Shown: positions 15,347 to 23,046 of the stretch, piece after piece | Position numbering within the stretch: position 1 is the first letter of the stretch | Layout of the letters: every line of letters starts with the position of its first letter | DNA from: Microcaldota archaeon | GTDB lineage: Archaea; Micrarchaeota; Micrarchaeia; Micrarchaeales; CABMGC01 | Reading direction: 5' to 3' | Length of the DNA stretch: 39,861 nucleotides | Assembly: GCA_027314605.1 (NCBI GenBank) | Contig: DAHVAM010000004.1 | Location: 1-39,861 of the forward strand | Program-made: the position numbers and the translations under genes | Notes under the pieces: generated by a model | Databases searched by the model: none | Told to the model about the DNA's origin: nothing | The model's input: the letters and a program-made list of their open reading frames with translations, nothing else

Positions 15347-16456
15347 ATGCGTGAAATCACATCGATAGAGATAGGCAGGGCAGTCGAGGAGCTGAGAGAC
15401 AGGCTCACCGGAAGCAGACTCAGGAAATTCTACGATCTTGGGGAAGGCTCATTCAGGTTTCTTTTCTACAAAAAGGAAGGCAGCGCACACGTCTACTGCA
15501 AGCTCCTGAGGACATTCAACGAGACAAAGTTCACAGAGGGCGCCGAAGGAGCCACGACGTTTGCGATGGGCATAAGGAAGAGGCTTGAGAACTCCACCCT
15601 CACCTCCATATTGCAATACGATTCCGACAGGATGATAGTGCTTGAATTCGGCAAAGACAACTACAGGCTTGTAATCGAGATGTTCGGAAAGGGGAACATG
15701 GTGCTCACCACTCTGGACGGCAAGATAGAGCTCTGCTACAAGGTGATAAGATACAGGGACAGGACTGTCGCCCCTGGCAATTCCTACGAGCTTCCGAAGA
15801 GCGGGGCAGTGCCTTTAGGCGAAGTGGACCTTGAAAAGGCAGGGGAGATAGTCAGAGCGGCTCCGACCGATAAGAAGCTCATACGGTATTTGTCTGACAG
15901 GATAAACGTCGGTCCGCTGTACCTTGAGGACATCATAATCAGGAGCGGCCTGGATCCGGGAGGCATTCTGGACAACAGGGAGCATGACGAGGCGCTGGCA
16001 GAGAATATAGTCGGCTTCTTCAGGAGGATCAGCGAAGAAAAACCAAGAATCTACAGGGAGAACGGCCTGCCAAAGGACTATGCAATAGCCAGCGTGGCGA
16101 GATACGAGGGTGTCGATCACGTTGAATACGATACCCTTAACGAGCTCCTTGACGAGCTTTTCATAAATGAGAGAAGCGAGGTGTTCGACAAGGAAAACAA
16201 TGAGCAGAAGGAGAGGATAATCTCGAACATAGAGGCGCAGAAGCAACTTGCAGTGAGCACGGTCAGCGAGTCCTCCTATTATTCCAGGGCGGGAAACAAG
16301 ATATTCGAGAACATGCAGATGATAAACAGCATAATAGCCTATCTGCAGAAGAACAAGAACGCAAAGCTCGACGAAGTAAGAAAGGCATTCGGGGGAATAA
16401 AGATAAAGGAATTGGATCTAAAGAATAAGATTGTCAATATAGACTTGGAAGATTGA
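15347..16456 (+). CDS. NFACT (RqcH/Rqc2-like) N-terminal domain protein, C-terminal half absent
   Basis: 369 residues matching the NFACT-N part of the FbpA/RqcH/Rqc2 family, which binds tRNA and the large ribosomal subunit in rescue of stalled nascent chains. The N-terminus (about 1-130) has the family pattern ending in NYRLVIEMFGKGNMVLT, and the middle has helix-hairpin-helix-like and helical segments. Full archaeal members continue into a coiled coil and an NFACT-R (DUF814) domain, to about 650 residues; here the protein stops after KIVNIDLED with a clean stop codon. The ATG lies about 27 nt after CTTAAG (15317-15322), suggesting leaderless translation. The next gene, rnz, starts immediately after its stop. 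Confidence 0.8.
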   Translation: MREITSIEIGRAVEELRDRLTGSRLRKFYDLGEGSFRFLFYKKEGSAHVYCKLLRTFNETKFTEGAEGATTFAMGIRKRLENSTLTSILQYDSDRMIVLEFGKDNYRLVIEMFGKGNMVLTTLDGKIELCYKVIRYRDRTVAPGNSYELPKSGAVPLGEVDLEKAGEIVRAAPTDKKLIRYLSDRINVGPLYLEDIIIRSGLDPGGILDNREHDEALAENIVGFFRRISEEKPRIYRENGLPKDYAIASVARYEGVDHVEYDTLNELLDELFINERSEVFDKENNEQKERIISNIEAQKQLAVSTVSESSYYSRAGNKIFENMQMINSIIAYLQKNKNAKLDEVRKAFGGIKIKELDLKNKIVNIDLED

Positions 16457-17347
16457 ATGATGGAGATAACAGTGCTGGGCTCATCGGGATCCGCGCCTGC
16501 CAAGGGCAGGCACATGCCAGCCGTAGCGCTGAAGCGAGAGGGCGACATATTTCTATTTGACTGCGGGGAGGGCACTCAGATGCAGATGATAGAATATGGG
16601 CTAAACTCCTACAGGGTAAAAGCAATCTTCATCGGGCATGCGCACGGAGACCACATCATAGGGATTGCAGGGCTGATAAGGACATTGGCGCTGAACAACA
16701 GGAAGGAAACCCTCCAGATATTTGTCCCAAGGGGTCAGGAGAAGGTAATCAGGAGCCTTATCCTCTTTGACAAGGCAATAGTGGGCTATGGTGTCGAGGT
16801 AAACGGCATAGAATCCGGGATTGTCTATAAGGGAAGGGGCTTCTCTGTCAGAGCCTTCAGGCTCGACCATACGATTAAAACACTCGGATACGTCTTCAAG
16901 GAGGACGATAAAAGGAATTTCATAAAGGAGAAGAGTGCAAGGCTGGGTCTGGAGGGCGAGATGTTCAGAAACCTCCAGAAGAACGGCCAGATAAAGGTAA
17001 ATGGAAAGAGGATCTCATTGGCAAGTGTCACGACAATGCGCCCCGGAAAGAAGATAGTATACGCGGCTGACACAAGGCCGTCCAGATTCACAGTCACCGC
17101 TGCAAGGAACGCAGACCTCCTGATTCACGAGTCGTCATATACCGAAGATGTCAAAGACCTGGCAATATCGAGGAAGCATTCCACTGCGAGGGAAGCCGCA
17201 ACAATAGCCAAGAAGGCCGGCGCCAGGAAGCTTGTTCTTCTCCATATTAGCACAAGGTATAAGACAACCGCGCCGCTAATAAAAGAAGCGAGCCAAGTAT
17301 TCAAGGACACAGTTGTCGCGAAGGACGGTTATACAATACAGATTTAG
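16457..17347 (+). CDS. rnz: Ribonuclease Z (tRNA 3' endonuclease)
   Basis: 296 residues of the metallo-beta-lactamase tRNase Z family. It removes 3' trailers from pre-tRNAs, needed here because the tRNA genes lack encoded CCA. The zinc-binding HAHGDH motif is at 61-66. Further ligands are likely in FRLDHTIKTLGY, VYAADTRPS and LVLLHIS. The flexible-arm region around 155-185 is short, as in archaeal tRNase Z. It starts directly after the NFACT-N stop codon, and its own stop codon is followed at once by a tRNA-Val gene, a substrate of the enzyme. Confidence 0.95.
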   Translation: MMEITVLGSSGSAPAKGRHMPAVALKREGDIFLFDCGEGTQMQMIEYGLNSYRVKAIFIGHAHGDHIIGIAGLIRTLALNNRKETLQIFVPRGQEKVIRSLILFDKAIVGYGVEVNGIESGIVYKGRGFSVRAFRLDHTIKTLGYVFKEDDKRNFIKEKSARLGLEGEMFRNLQKNGQIKVNGKRISLASVTTMRPGKKIVYAADTRPSRFTVTAARNADLLIHESSYTEDVKDLAISRKHSTAREAATIAKKAGARKLVLLHISTRYKTTAPLIKEASQVFKDTVVAKDGYTIQI

Positions 17348-17418
17348 GAGGGTATCGTCTAGTGGTAGGACGACAGATTGACATTCTGTAAGCAGGAGTT
17401 CGATTCTCCTTACCCTCA
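17348..17418 (+). tRNA. tRNA-Val (anticodon GAC)
   Basis: A full cloverleaf: acceptor GAGGGTA pairs with TACCCTC, D arm GTCT/GGAC, anticodon stem ACAGA/TCTGT with loop TTGACAT (anticodon GAC, reads GUC and GUU), variable loop of 4 nt, T arm AGGAG-TTCGATT-CTCCT, discriminator A. CCA is not encoded. It begins at the base after the rnz stop codon, so cotranscription with rnz is likely. An AT-rich island begins downstream. Confidence 0.95.
17408..17418 (+). repeat. attL-like copy within the tRNA-Val 3' end
   Basis: CCTTACCCTCA at the 3' end of the tRNA gene recurs exactly in the same orientation at 18437-18447. tRNA 3' ends are common integration sites. The repeat is short (11 nt), and its second copy also lies in a larger degenerate repeat, so an att role is uncertain. 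Confidence 0.35.
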
Positions 17419-17466
17419 TACGCAAGTATTTACTATCATTTGCAGGTACCGAATCGTATTCATGCT

Positions 17467-17477
17467 TCTTTATAAAG
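17467..17477 (+). promoter_or_regulatory. TATA box upstream of the NTase gene
   Basis: TCTTTATAAAGG-type element centred near 17472. It predicts a start near 17497, coinciding with the out-of-phase ATG at 17494 rather than the TTG at 17564. This supports the view that the original start was at 17494. Confidence 0.5.
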
Positions 17478-17563
17478 GTAGGTAGGTTTTTAGATGAGAA
17501 AAACCATAACAATATCGTGATAAAACGGTAGAAAAGATTGTTGCGGATCTAGGAGACAAGTCG

Positions 17564-18340
17564 TTGAAAGCTAGATTTTCATTAGCACACGACGCATATA
17601 CGCAATTAGGCAAAATATTCAACACTCCAGTAGTTATAGGTAGTACGGCAGTTGGCTTATATGGCCAACGCCAAGGATTGCAGGTTACATTTAGGGACTT
17701 GGATATGGTGGTAAATGAGATACCCAGAAAGGATCTTCTTTTGCCTTCTAATTTTTCTAACATTGTAACTGTTTCAGATTACCAAATTACCATGCAGTTT
17801 CATAGTTCAAGTTCTCCTGGACAAACTCTTGATATAGATATATTTCATCCAGATAAAAGACCTAACAGTATTGTTAGCCGACCCACAATGCTTTGTGGTT
17901 TTCTGGCTTCCTCCGAGGAGGTTGAGGTTGAAAGGATGGGGAAGAGAAATCTAGTACAAGCAGGTTTTCTAGGTACTCCATTCTACGAAATAAAGGAAAA
18001 AGCAAATACAATTAGTCTAGATGGCATAGCCTTCAAAGTCGTAGATCCAATAATTTTGGCTGTCATGAAGTATATCTCTTATGAATATGGTAATCTCGAA
18101 CCAGAAAAGAAAGAAAGGGAAATTAAAGATGTGGAACTGCTATTAAAAGTAACTTGCGGCGGATCTAAAGTTGATTTTGGGTATTTGTTAAGAGCTTTTG
18201 TAAGAAGAGGTAGAGTGTATGGGGGAATGTCTACCAACCAAGGTGCAAAAAGATTTTTAGGCGGTATGAACTTTGGGAATCCTGAATTAAATGAAGAATT
18301 GAATAAGTTTACCTCTTTTGGAATATTAATGAGGATATGA
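17564..18340 (+). CDS. Nucleotidyltransferase-fold protein (possible toxin), 5' end doubtful
   Basis: 258 residues from a TTG. The N-terminal part has the DNA polymerase beta-like nucleotidyltransferase pattern: VVIGSTAVGLYG (about 24-35), FRDLDMVV (about 46-53), and a third acidic strand LDIDIF (about 90-95). This resembles AbiEii-type and other NTase toxins, though antibiotic or tRNA nucleotidyltransferases share it. The C-terminal half is helical. The frame stays open upstream to about 17510 without an ATG or GTG. A short ATG frame from 17494 (MRKTITIS), well placed behind a TATA box, runs into it in another phase, suggesting a 5' frameshift. It is AT-rich compared with flanking core genes and sits beside a tRNA, so it is probably acquired. 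Confidence 0.65.
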   Translation: MKARFSLAHDAYTQLGKIFNTPVVIGSTAVGLYGQRQGLQVTFRDLDMVVNEIPRKDLLLPSNFSNIVTVSDYQITMQFHSSSSPGQTLDIDIFHPDKRPNSIVSRPTMLCGFLASSEEVEVERMGKRNLVQAGFLGTPFYEIKEKANTISLDGIAFKVVDPIILAVMKYISYEYGNLEPEKKEREIKDVELLLKVTCGGSKVDFGYLLRAFVRRGRVYGGMSTNQGAKRFLGGMNFGNPELNEELNKFTSFGILMRI

Positions 18341-18411
18341 TCTTGTTTCAAAAGGCCTCTCAGAGCGATTTATCCTGAATCTATAAATGATTAGCATTCA
18401 ATATGAAAAGC

Positions 18412-18458
18412 CAAATCGAACTTTAAGACCTGATGACCTTACCCTCACCAGGATAATT
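18412..18458 (+). repeat. Degenerate repeat copy R1
   Basis: This segment shares CTTTAAG followed by a CTGATGACCTTACCCTCA-like block with the segment at 19699-19735 (CTTTAAG...GGATGACCTTACTCTCA). It also contains the exact tRNA-end match at 18437-18447. It is non-coding, between the NTase gene and the GNAT pseudogene. Confidence 0.45.
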
Positions 18459-18511
18459 TTAAGATGATAAAGAATTAGGTTAGGTTTAATTAGATTTCCT
18501 GACCTGATTGT

Positions 18512-18930
18512 TCATTTCAGAGTTTTTTCAAAAATGTTACTGGGTAATCCTCTGTATTTCGACTTTCCTACTATTTTGTAACCTCTCTTCCCATAAATGC
18601 CTATGGGGTTCTGATTAACCGCGTCAAATCGTATGTATCTTATCCTTCTTTCCTTGGATCTCTCTTCCACAAATCTTAAGCGTTTTGTTCTGCCCCTTCT
18701 CCGTGATGTTCTGGCAGTACGCCCAAAGCGCTTATGTGCGTAGCTTCGGCGTCCCTTTCTTTCCATTTAGCTCTTTCCATTGTTTTCTTGCCCAAAAAGG
18801 ATAAGGTATCTACTGTGACCGTTCCGACAGGAATTTTGCGATCATAGACAATGTATATCTCTCTTTCATTGATTCTTTTCAATATCAATTCTTTTGCATT
18901 TTTCATTTTACAGCGATTCCAATTGTTCAT
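18512..18930 (-). pseudogene. GNAT acetyltransferase broken by a frameshift
   Basis: Two overlapping minus-strand ORFs (18676-18930 and 18512-18766) are the halves of one GNAT protein. The first gives the N-terminal strands and ISALGVLPEHHGEG, the start of the acetyl-CoA-binding motif. The second continues with RTKRLRFVEERS and FDAVNQNPIGIYGKRGYKIVG, the family C-terminus. The phase changes at a run of four C (plus strand) near 18692-18695. Correcting one base restores about 139 residues. It could be a true pseudogene in a decaying island or a sequencing error; programmed frameshifting is less likely. Confidence 0.75.
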
Positions 18931-19067
18931 TCCCTGTACCGAAAGTCAGTTGGCACAGGTTGATAAGATATGCAATATAGCATCAGCATCTCTAGGTTTT
19001 GCCTTTCTTATATTCATTTTAATTCATCTTTATCCTAAATTTGAGTGGAAAGTTCTATAATGTTTAC

Positions 19068-19095
19068 ATTCGCATCGAAAATCAATCGGCCTTTA
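19068..19095 (+). repeat. 28-bp direct repeat, copy A, upstream of toxin-antitoxin pair
   Basis: A 28-nt segment beginning ATTCGCATCGAAAATC and ending CGGCCTTTA is identical to 19683-19710. Copy A lies just upstream of the TATA box (TTTAAAA near 19118-19124) of the antitoxin gene. With copy B it brackets the module. Confidence 0.9.
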
Positions 19096-19148
19096 GGCTT
19101 TGATGAAGTCAGAAAGGTTTAAAATCTCGAATGTGTAATATATAATTG

Positions 19149-19370
19149 ATGAGCGAGATGCAGAAGCAGCAGATGCTGGAAAGGCAGCTTAACACTAAAC
19201 TTGACAGGATCACAAAGATGCTGGGCGCAGTGCTTGAGAGGATGGATGAGTCCGAACCGGACAAGAAGCTTATCAAGAAGATAGCGAAGGAGTGGAAGGG
19301 AATCGATTCTGGAAGGACGAAGATACATCATTACAAGAATCTGGCTGAGTTCGAGAGAGTCATAAGCTGA
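19149..19370 (+). CDS. Probable antitoxin of a RelE-type module (73 aa)
   Basis: A small helical, charged protein starting at ATG 19149; a TTG one codon earlier is disfavoured. The N-terminal helix is rich in Met, Gln and Lys (MSEMQKQQMLERQLNTKL), and the C-terminal part is Lys/Glu-rich and probably disordered until it wraps a toxin. It precedes the RelE-like gene by 8 nt. No DNA-binding motif is obvious, so autoregulation might rely on the complex or the repeat upstream. A TTTAAAA box about 27 nt upstream suggests a leaderless message. Confidence 0.7.
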   Translation: MSEMQKQQMLERQLNTKLDRITKMLGAVLERMDESEPDKKLIKKIAKEWKGIDSGRTKIHHYKNLAEFERVIS

Positions 19371-19378
19371 CTGATTCT

Positions 19379-19630
19379 ATGGCATACAAACCTGCCTTCA
19401 CTGAGAAGATGCAGGAGGAGCTTAAAAACAGAAAAGGACGAGACAGGGCAACCTATGAACAAGCGATGAAGAAGATAGCGCAGATCCTGGAAAATCCCAA
19501 GATAGGCAAACCCATGCGTGCGCCGCTCACAGGGATACGCAGGTTTCATGTGGGTTCTTTGGTTATAACATACAGAATAGATGAACAGGCTCATGAAGTC
19601 ATCTTCACAGCATTTGAGCATCATGAGTGA
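19379..19630 (+). CDS. RelE/ParE-superfamily toxin
   Basis: 83 residues with the compact RelE fold: two N-terminal helices (FTEKMQEELKNRK and TYEQAMKKIAQIL), the turn KPMRAPLTGIRRFHVGS, and the strand pair LVITYRIDEQ and EVIFTAFEHHE. The R-R-F-H-V-G...Y-R pattern is typical of the mRNA-cleaving RelE branch, with basic residues and His near the end as candidate catalytic groups. It follows its antitoxin by 8 nt. The pair lies between two identical 28-bp repeats, a sign of mobility or recombination. Confidence 0.85.
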   Translation: MAYKPAFTEKMQEELKNRKGRDRATYEQAMKKIAQILENPKIGKPMRAPLTGIRRFHVGSLVITYRIDEQAHEVIFTAFEHHE

Positions 19631-19682
19631 TCAGGTAAAAGCAAAAAGATTGTTTGCCTATAATTACACTATCGATGCCATT

Positions 19683-19710
19683 ATTCGCATCGAAAATCAA
19701 TCGGCCTTTA
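19683..19710 (+). repeat. 28-bp direct repeat, copy B, downstream of toxin gene
   Basis: Identical to 19068-19095. Similarity with copy A weakens after CTTTA, while downstream of copy B the sequence GGATGACCTTACTCTCA resembles repeat R1 near 18430-18447. Copy B is 52 nt after the toxin stop codon. Confidence 0.9.
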
Positions 19711-19869
19711 AGGCTGGATGACCTTACTCTCATTGGGTTTTAACGTCGTAAGCGTCTGCTAAAAAGTTGCCAGCATGAATATCCTGTCGACTAAGCGACA
19801 GAACCCTCAATAGAAAATTCTATTAATGTGAATATCCATTTATTCCATCAAGATTTGTAGAGGAAGTTA

Positions 19870-21087
19870 ATGCCAAAAGTTCTCATCATAGGCGCGGGAG
19901 GCGTCGGTAGGGTAGTAGCGCACAAATGCGCACAGGTTTCTGAAGTATTCACGGATATAATGCTGGCAAGCCACAATGTCTCAAAATGCGAGAAGATCCG
20001 CGATGAGATAAGGCAGAAGACAGGCAGGGAGATACAGGTTGCAGAAGTGAATGCGGAAGATGTGCCAAAACTCGCTGCTTTAATCAAGGAATACAAGCCC
20101 TATCTTGTTATCAACGTTGCTCTTCCCTACCAAGACCTTACGATAATGGACGCATGCCTTGAGGCAGGCGCAAACTATCTTGACACCGCAAACTATGAAC
20201 CTCAGGACGTCGCGCATTTCGAGTACAGCTGGCAGTGGGCCTACCATGACAAATTCAAGCAGAAAGGCCTGATGGCCGTCTTGGGGTGCGGATTTGACCC
20301 AGGCGTGTCAAATGTGTTCTGCGCTTATGCTCAAAAGCACCTCTTTGACGAGATAAATTACATAGATATTCTGGATTGCAACGCTGGAAGCCATGGCCAT
20401 CCATTCGCAACGAACTTCAATCCCGAGATTAATATCCGCGAAGTAACGCAGGCTGTAAGGCACTGGGACAATGGCGAATGGAAAGAAACCCCGGCAATCC
20501 TTGACCAGAAGAGCGTTCATTTCAGCTTCGACTACCCTGTCGTGGGACAAAAGGACAGCTATCTCCTGTATCATGAGGAACTCGAATCACTGGCAAAAAA
20601 CATTAGGGGCCTGAAAAGAATAAGGTTCTGGATGACTTTCTCGGAGAATTACCTCACGCATCTCAGAGTGCTGCAGAATGTAGGGATGACTCGCATAGAC
20701 GAGGTTGACTATGACGGCACAAAGGTAGTTCCAATAAGATTCCTCAAGGCCCTGCTCCCGGATCCTGCGACCCTTGGTACAAATTACACGGGAAAGACCG
20801 TAATAGGGAATGTGATGACAGGGATTAAGGACGGGAAGAAGAGATCAGTGTACATATACAACATATGCGATCACGCAGAAGCCTTCAAGGAGGTAGGGGC
20901 ACAGGCAATATCGTATACCACGGGGGTCCCTGCGATGATAGGCGCCATGCTCATGGCAAAAGGGATTTGGAAAGGCTCCGGAGTGTTCAATATCGAGCAG
21001 TTGGATCCTGACGAATTCATGGACGCATTAAACAAATACGGCCTCCCATGGAAGCAGGAAGAATTCAATGGCAATTTGCCGCAATAG
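19870..21087 (+). CDS. Carboxynorspermidine/carboxyspermidine dehydrogenase
   Basis: 405 residues of the saccharopine-dehydrogenase-like family. Features are the N-terminal dinucleotide motif IIGAGGVGRVVAHKC (about 5-19), LGCGFDPGVSNVF, and NAGSHGHPFATNFNPEINI, which mark the carboxynorspermidine synthase branch rather than lysine biosynthesis. It reductively joins L-aspartate-4-semialdehyde with diaminopropane or putrescine using NADPH. It is followed 19 nt later by the matching decarboxylase. A purine-rich AGAGGAAG precedes the ATG. Enzymes making and supplying aspartate semialdehyde are encoded 2-4 kb away. Which diamine is used cannot be told from the sequence. Confidence 0.88.
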   Translation: MPKVLIIGAGGVGRVVAHKCAQVSEVFTDIMLASHNVSKCEKIRDEIRQKTGREIQVAEVNAEDVPKLAALIKEYKPYLVINVALPYQDLTIMDACLEAGANYLDTANYEPQDVAHFEYSWQWAYHDKFKQKGLMAVLGCGFDPGVSNVFCAYAQKHLFDEINYIDILDCNAGSHGHPFATNFNPEINIREVTQAVRHWDNGEWKETPAILDQKSVHFSFDYPVVGQKDSYLLYHEELESLAKNIRGLKRIRFWMTFSENYLTHLRVLQNVGMTRIDEVDYDGTKVVPIRFLKALLPDPATLGTNYTGKTVIGNVMTGIKDGKKRSVYIYNICDHAEAFKEVGAQAISYTTGVPAMIGAMLMAKGIWKGSGVFNIEQLDPDEFMDALNKYGLPWKQEEFNGNLPQ

Positions 21088-21106
21088 TGGTTAATTGGCC
21101 AACAAC

Positions 21107-22345
21107 ATGGATAAAAAACAGGTTTCACACTACCTTAGCGATATAGCAAGGGAAGCTGCCAGGAATGCAGCGGCTGCTGATTTCTCCAAGGAGATAATTG
21201 ACAAGGTCATGGATACACCGTGCTTCCTGATAAGCGAAGCGCCGCTAAGAAGAAACCTCGAAATACTGGCGCATGTTAAAAAGAAGACAGGCGCGAAAAT
21301 ACTCATGGCCTTAAAGGCATTTGCAATGCCTATGGCATTTCCCATAATAAAAGAGTACCTTGATGGCATATGCGCCAGCGGGCCGATGGAGGCACAGTTG
21401 GGCCGAGAATTCTTCGGAAAGGAGGTACATACATTCGGCCCTGCATATTCCGAAGAAGACATGAAAAAGCTGCTAAAATACTCCGACGCGATAATATTCA
21501 ACTCAGTTGCGCAATGGAAAAGATATCGGGGAATGATAGCGAAGAGCAAGAGAAAAATAGAAGTCGGGCTAAGGCTGAATCCAAAATACTCGGAAATCAA
21601 AGCAGATCTGTACAATCCGGCATTGCCCGGTGCAGGGATGGGGATAATTCCAGAGGAACTGAAAGGAGAAGATCTTGAAGGGGTAGACGGACTGCATTTC
21701 CACGCACTCTGCGAGAACAATGCTGGCACCCTTGTGCATGTCCTTGATCATTTTGAGAAACTCTACGGGAAGTACATACCAAAAATGAAATGGGTGAATT
21801 TCGGCGGAGGACACCACATAACAAGGGTCGATTACGATGTAGATCTGCTGATAAACACAATCAACGCCTTTAAGGAAAAGCACGGAGTGGAAGTGCATCT
21901 CGAACCAGGGGAAACCATTTCGCTGAATTCAGGAGTTTTGGTATCCACTGTCCTTGATGTGATGTATAGAAAAGAGGACGGCAGGGAAGGAATAGCCGTG
22001 CTCGACGCTTCAGCGCACAATCACATGCCAGATGTTATAAAGATGCCTTATAAGCCTGACATAATCGGCGCCGGAGAGCCAGGCGAAACAAAGCACACCT
22101 ACAGGCTGAGGGGACCTACATGCGTATCTATGGACATCATAGGGGAGTACTCCTTTCCAAAAGCGCTCAAACCCGGCGATAGGATAGTTTTGCTGGACAT
22201 GGCATTGTACACCTTCGTGCAGGCAACAACGTTCAATGGCATCAAACTCCCCTCGCTCGCATTTTACGACGCAAAGACCGGCAGGGTAGAGATAGCTGGG
22301 GATTTCGGATACGAGGACTACAAGAGCAGACTCTCCAACCGCTGA
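21107..22345 (+). CDS. nspC: Carboxynorspermidine/carboxyspermidine decarboxylase
   Basis: 412 residues, a PLP enzyme of the alanine-racemase-fold family. The PLP lysine is K70 in MALKAFAMP; other family marks are HFHALCENN, WVNFGGGHH, HLEPGE and RGPTCVSMD, the last with the catalytic-type cysteine. It removes the carboxyl group from carboxynorspermidine or carboxyspermidine, giving norspermidine or spermidine. The track starts at TTG 21095; I prefer ATG 21107, which leaves 19 nt after the upstream stop. It forms an operon with the dehydrogenase and the methyltransferase 5 nt downstream. Confidence 0.9.
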   Translation: MDKKQVSHYLSDIAREAARNAAAADFSKEIIDKVMDTPCFLISEAPLRRNLEILAHVKKKTGAKILMALKAFAMPMAFPIIKEYLDGICASGPMEAQLGREFFGKEVHTFGPAYSEEDMKKLLKYSDAIIFNSVAQWKRYRGMIAKSKRKIEVGLRLNPKYSEIKADLYNPALPGAGMGIIPEELKGEDLEGVDGLHFHALCENNAGTLVHVLDHFEKLYGKYIPKMKWVNFGGGHHITRVDYDVDLLINTINAFKEKHGVEVHLEPGETISLNSGVLVSTVLDVMYRKEDGREGIAVLDASAHNHMPDVIKMPYKPDIIGAGEPGETKHTYRLRGPTCVSMDIIGEYSFPKALKPGDRIVLLDMALYTFVQATTFNGIKLPSLAFYDAKTGRVEIAGDFGYEDYKSRLSNR

Positions 22346-22350
22346 TTCTT

Positions 22351-23046
22351 ATGGCGGCAGACAAAACATTTGAAGGGAAAGCGGCAAAAAAATACCACCT
22401 GTTCGCCGAAAACTCCTTTAGTTGGAGATATATCGAGATGCCTGCGCTTGACAAATGCCTCCCCGACCTCCACGGCAAGAAATTTTCTGTCTTGGACGCA
22501 GGCTGCGGTCAAGGCAGGGTTATAAGCTACTTGATCTCAAAAGGAGTCAGGCCGCAGATGATTGTAGGGGTCGACAGGAGCAAGACCCTGCTTGACCTGG
22601 CGAAAAAGAGATTTCCAGATGTCAAATTTTTCAGATCAGGGCTGAACGATTTCAACTACAGACCAGCCTCTTTCAATCTGATTGTCTCCATAATGGTCTT
22701 GGATTTCTTCAACGAGGAGAAGATCAAACTACTCCTGAAGCGTTTTTACGGGCTTCTGAAGCAAGATGGCAGACTACTCTTCATAGTCGCCCATCCTGTG
22801 AGGCTAAACACTGGAAACTTGGGTCTTTATCACGATCGCAGCGTAATAATGCAAACAATGCCATGGGGCGACAGTGGCGAGATTTACAAGAGAACCACCA
22901 GTGATTTTGTTAATGCCACAATCGCCGCAGGTTTCATAATAGAACGAGTGGACGAGCCCGAAATAACACCAGAGGGCAAAAAACATAAGGCGGAATACAT
23001 GAAATACCTGGGCCCTTCCCGTTTGCTTGTCAAGGCAAGAAAGTAG
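22351..23046 (+). CDS. Class I SAM-dependent methyltransferase
   Basis: 231 residues with motif I SVLDAGCGQG (about 46-55), an acidic motif II end VGVDRSK, and post-motif LKQDGRLLFIVAHP. No substrate-specific signature is recognised. It starts 5 nt after nspC, so it is cotranscribed with the polyamine genes; methylation of a polyamine or of a pathway product is possible but unsupported. Its stop codon directly abuts that of asd on the opposite strand, with no nucleotide between. Confidence 0.85.
   Translation: MAADKTFEGKAAKKYHLFAENSFSWRYIEMPALDKCLPDLHGKKFSVLDAGCGQGRVISYLISKGVRPQMIVGVDRSKTLLDLAKKRFPDVKFFRSGLNDFNYRPASFNLIVSIMVLDFFNEEKIKLLLKRFYGLLKQDGRLLFIVAHPVRLNTGNLGLYHDRSVIMQTMPWGDSGEIYKRTTSDFVNATIAAGFIIERVDEPEITPEGKKHKAEYMKYLGPSRLLVKARK

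Noticed and set aside
19068-19710. CRISPR array
   Set aside because: Only two exact copies, 615 nt apart, with protein-coding genes between them and no regular spacers.
19870-21087. Saccharopine dehydrogenase of lysine metabolism
   Set aside because: The adjacent nspC-type decarboxylase and internal motifs point to the carboxynorspermidine branch.
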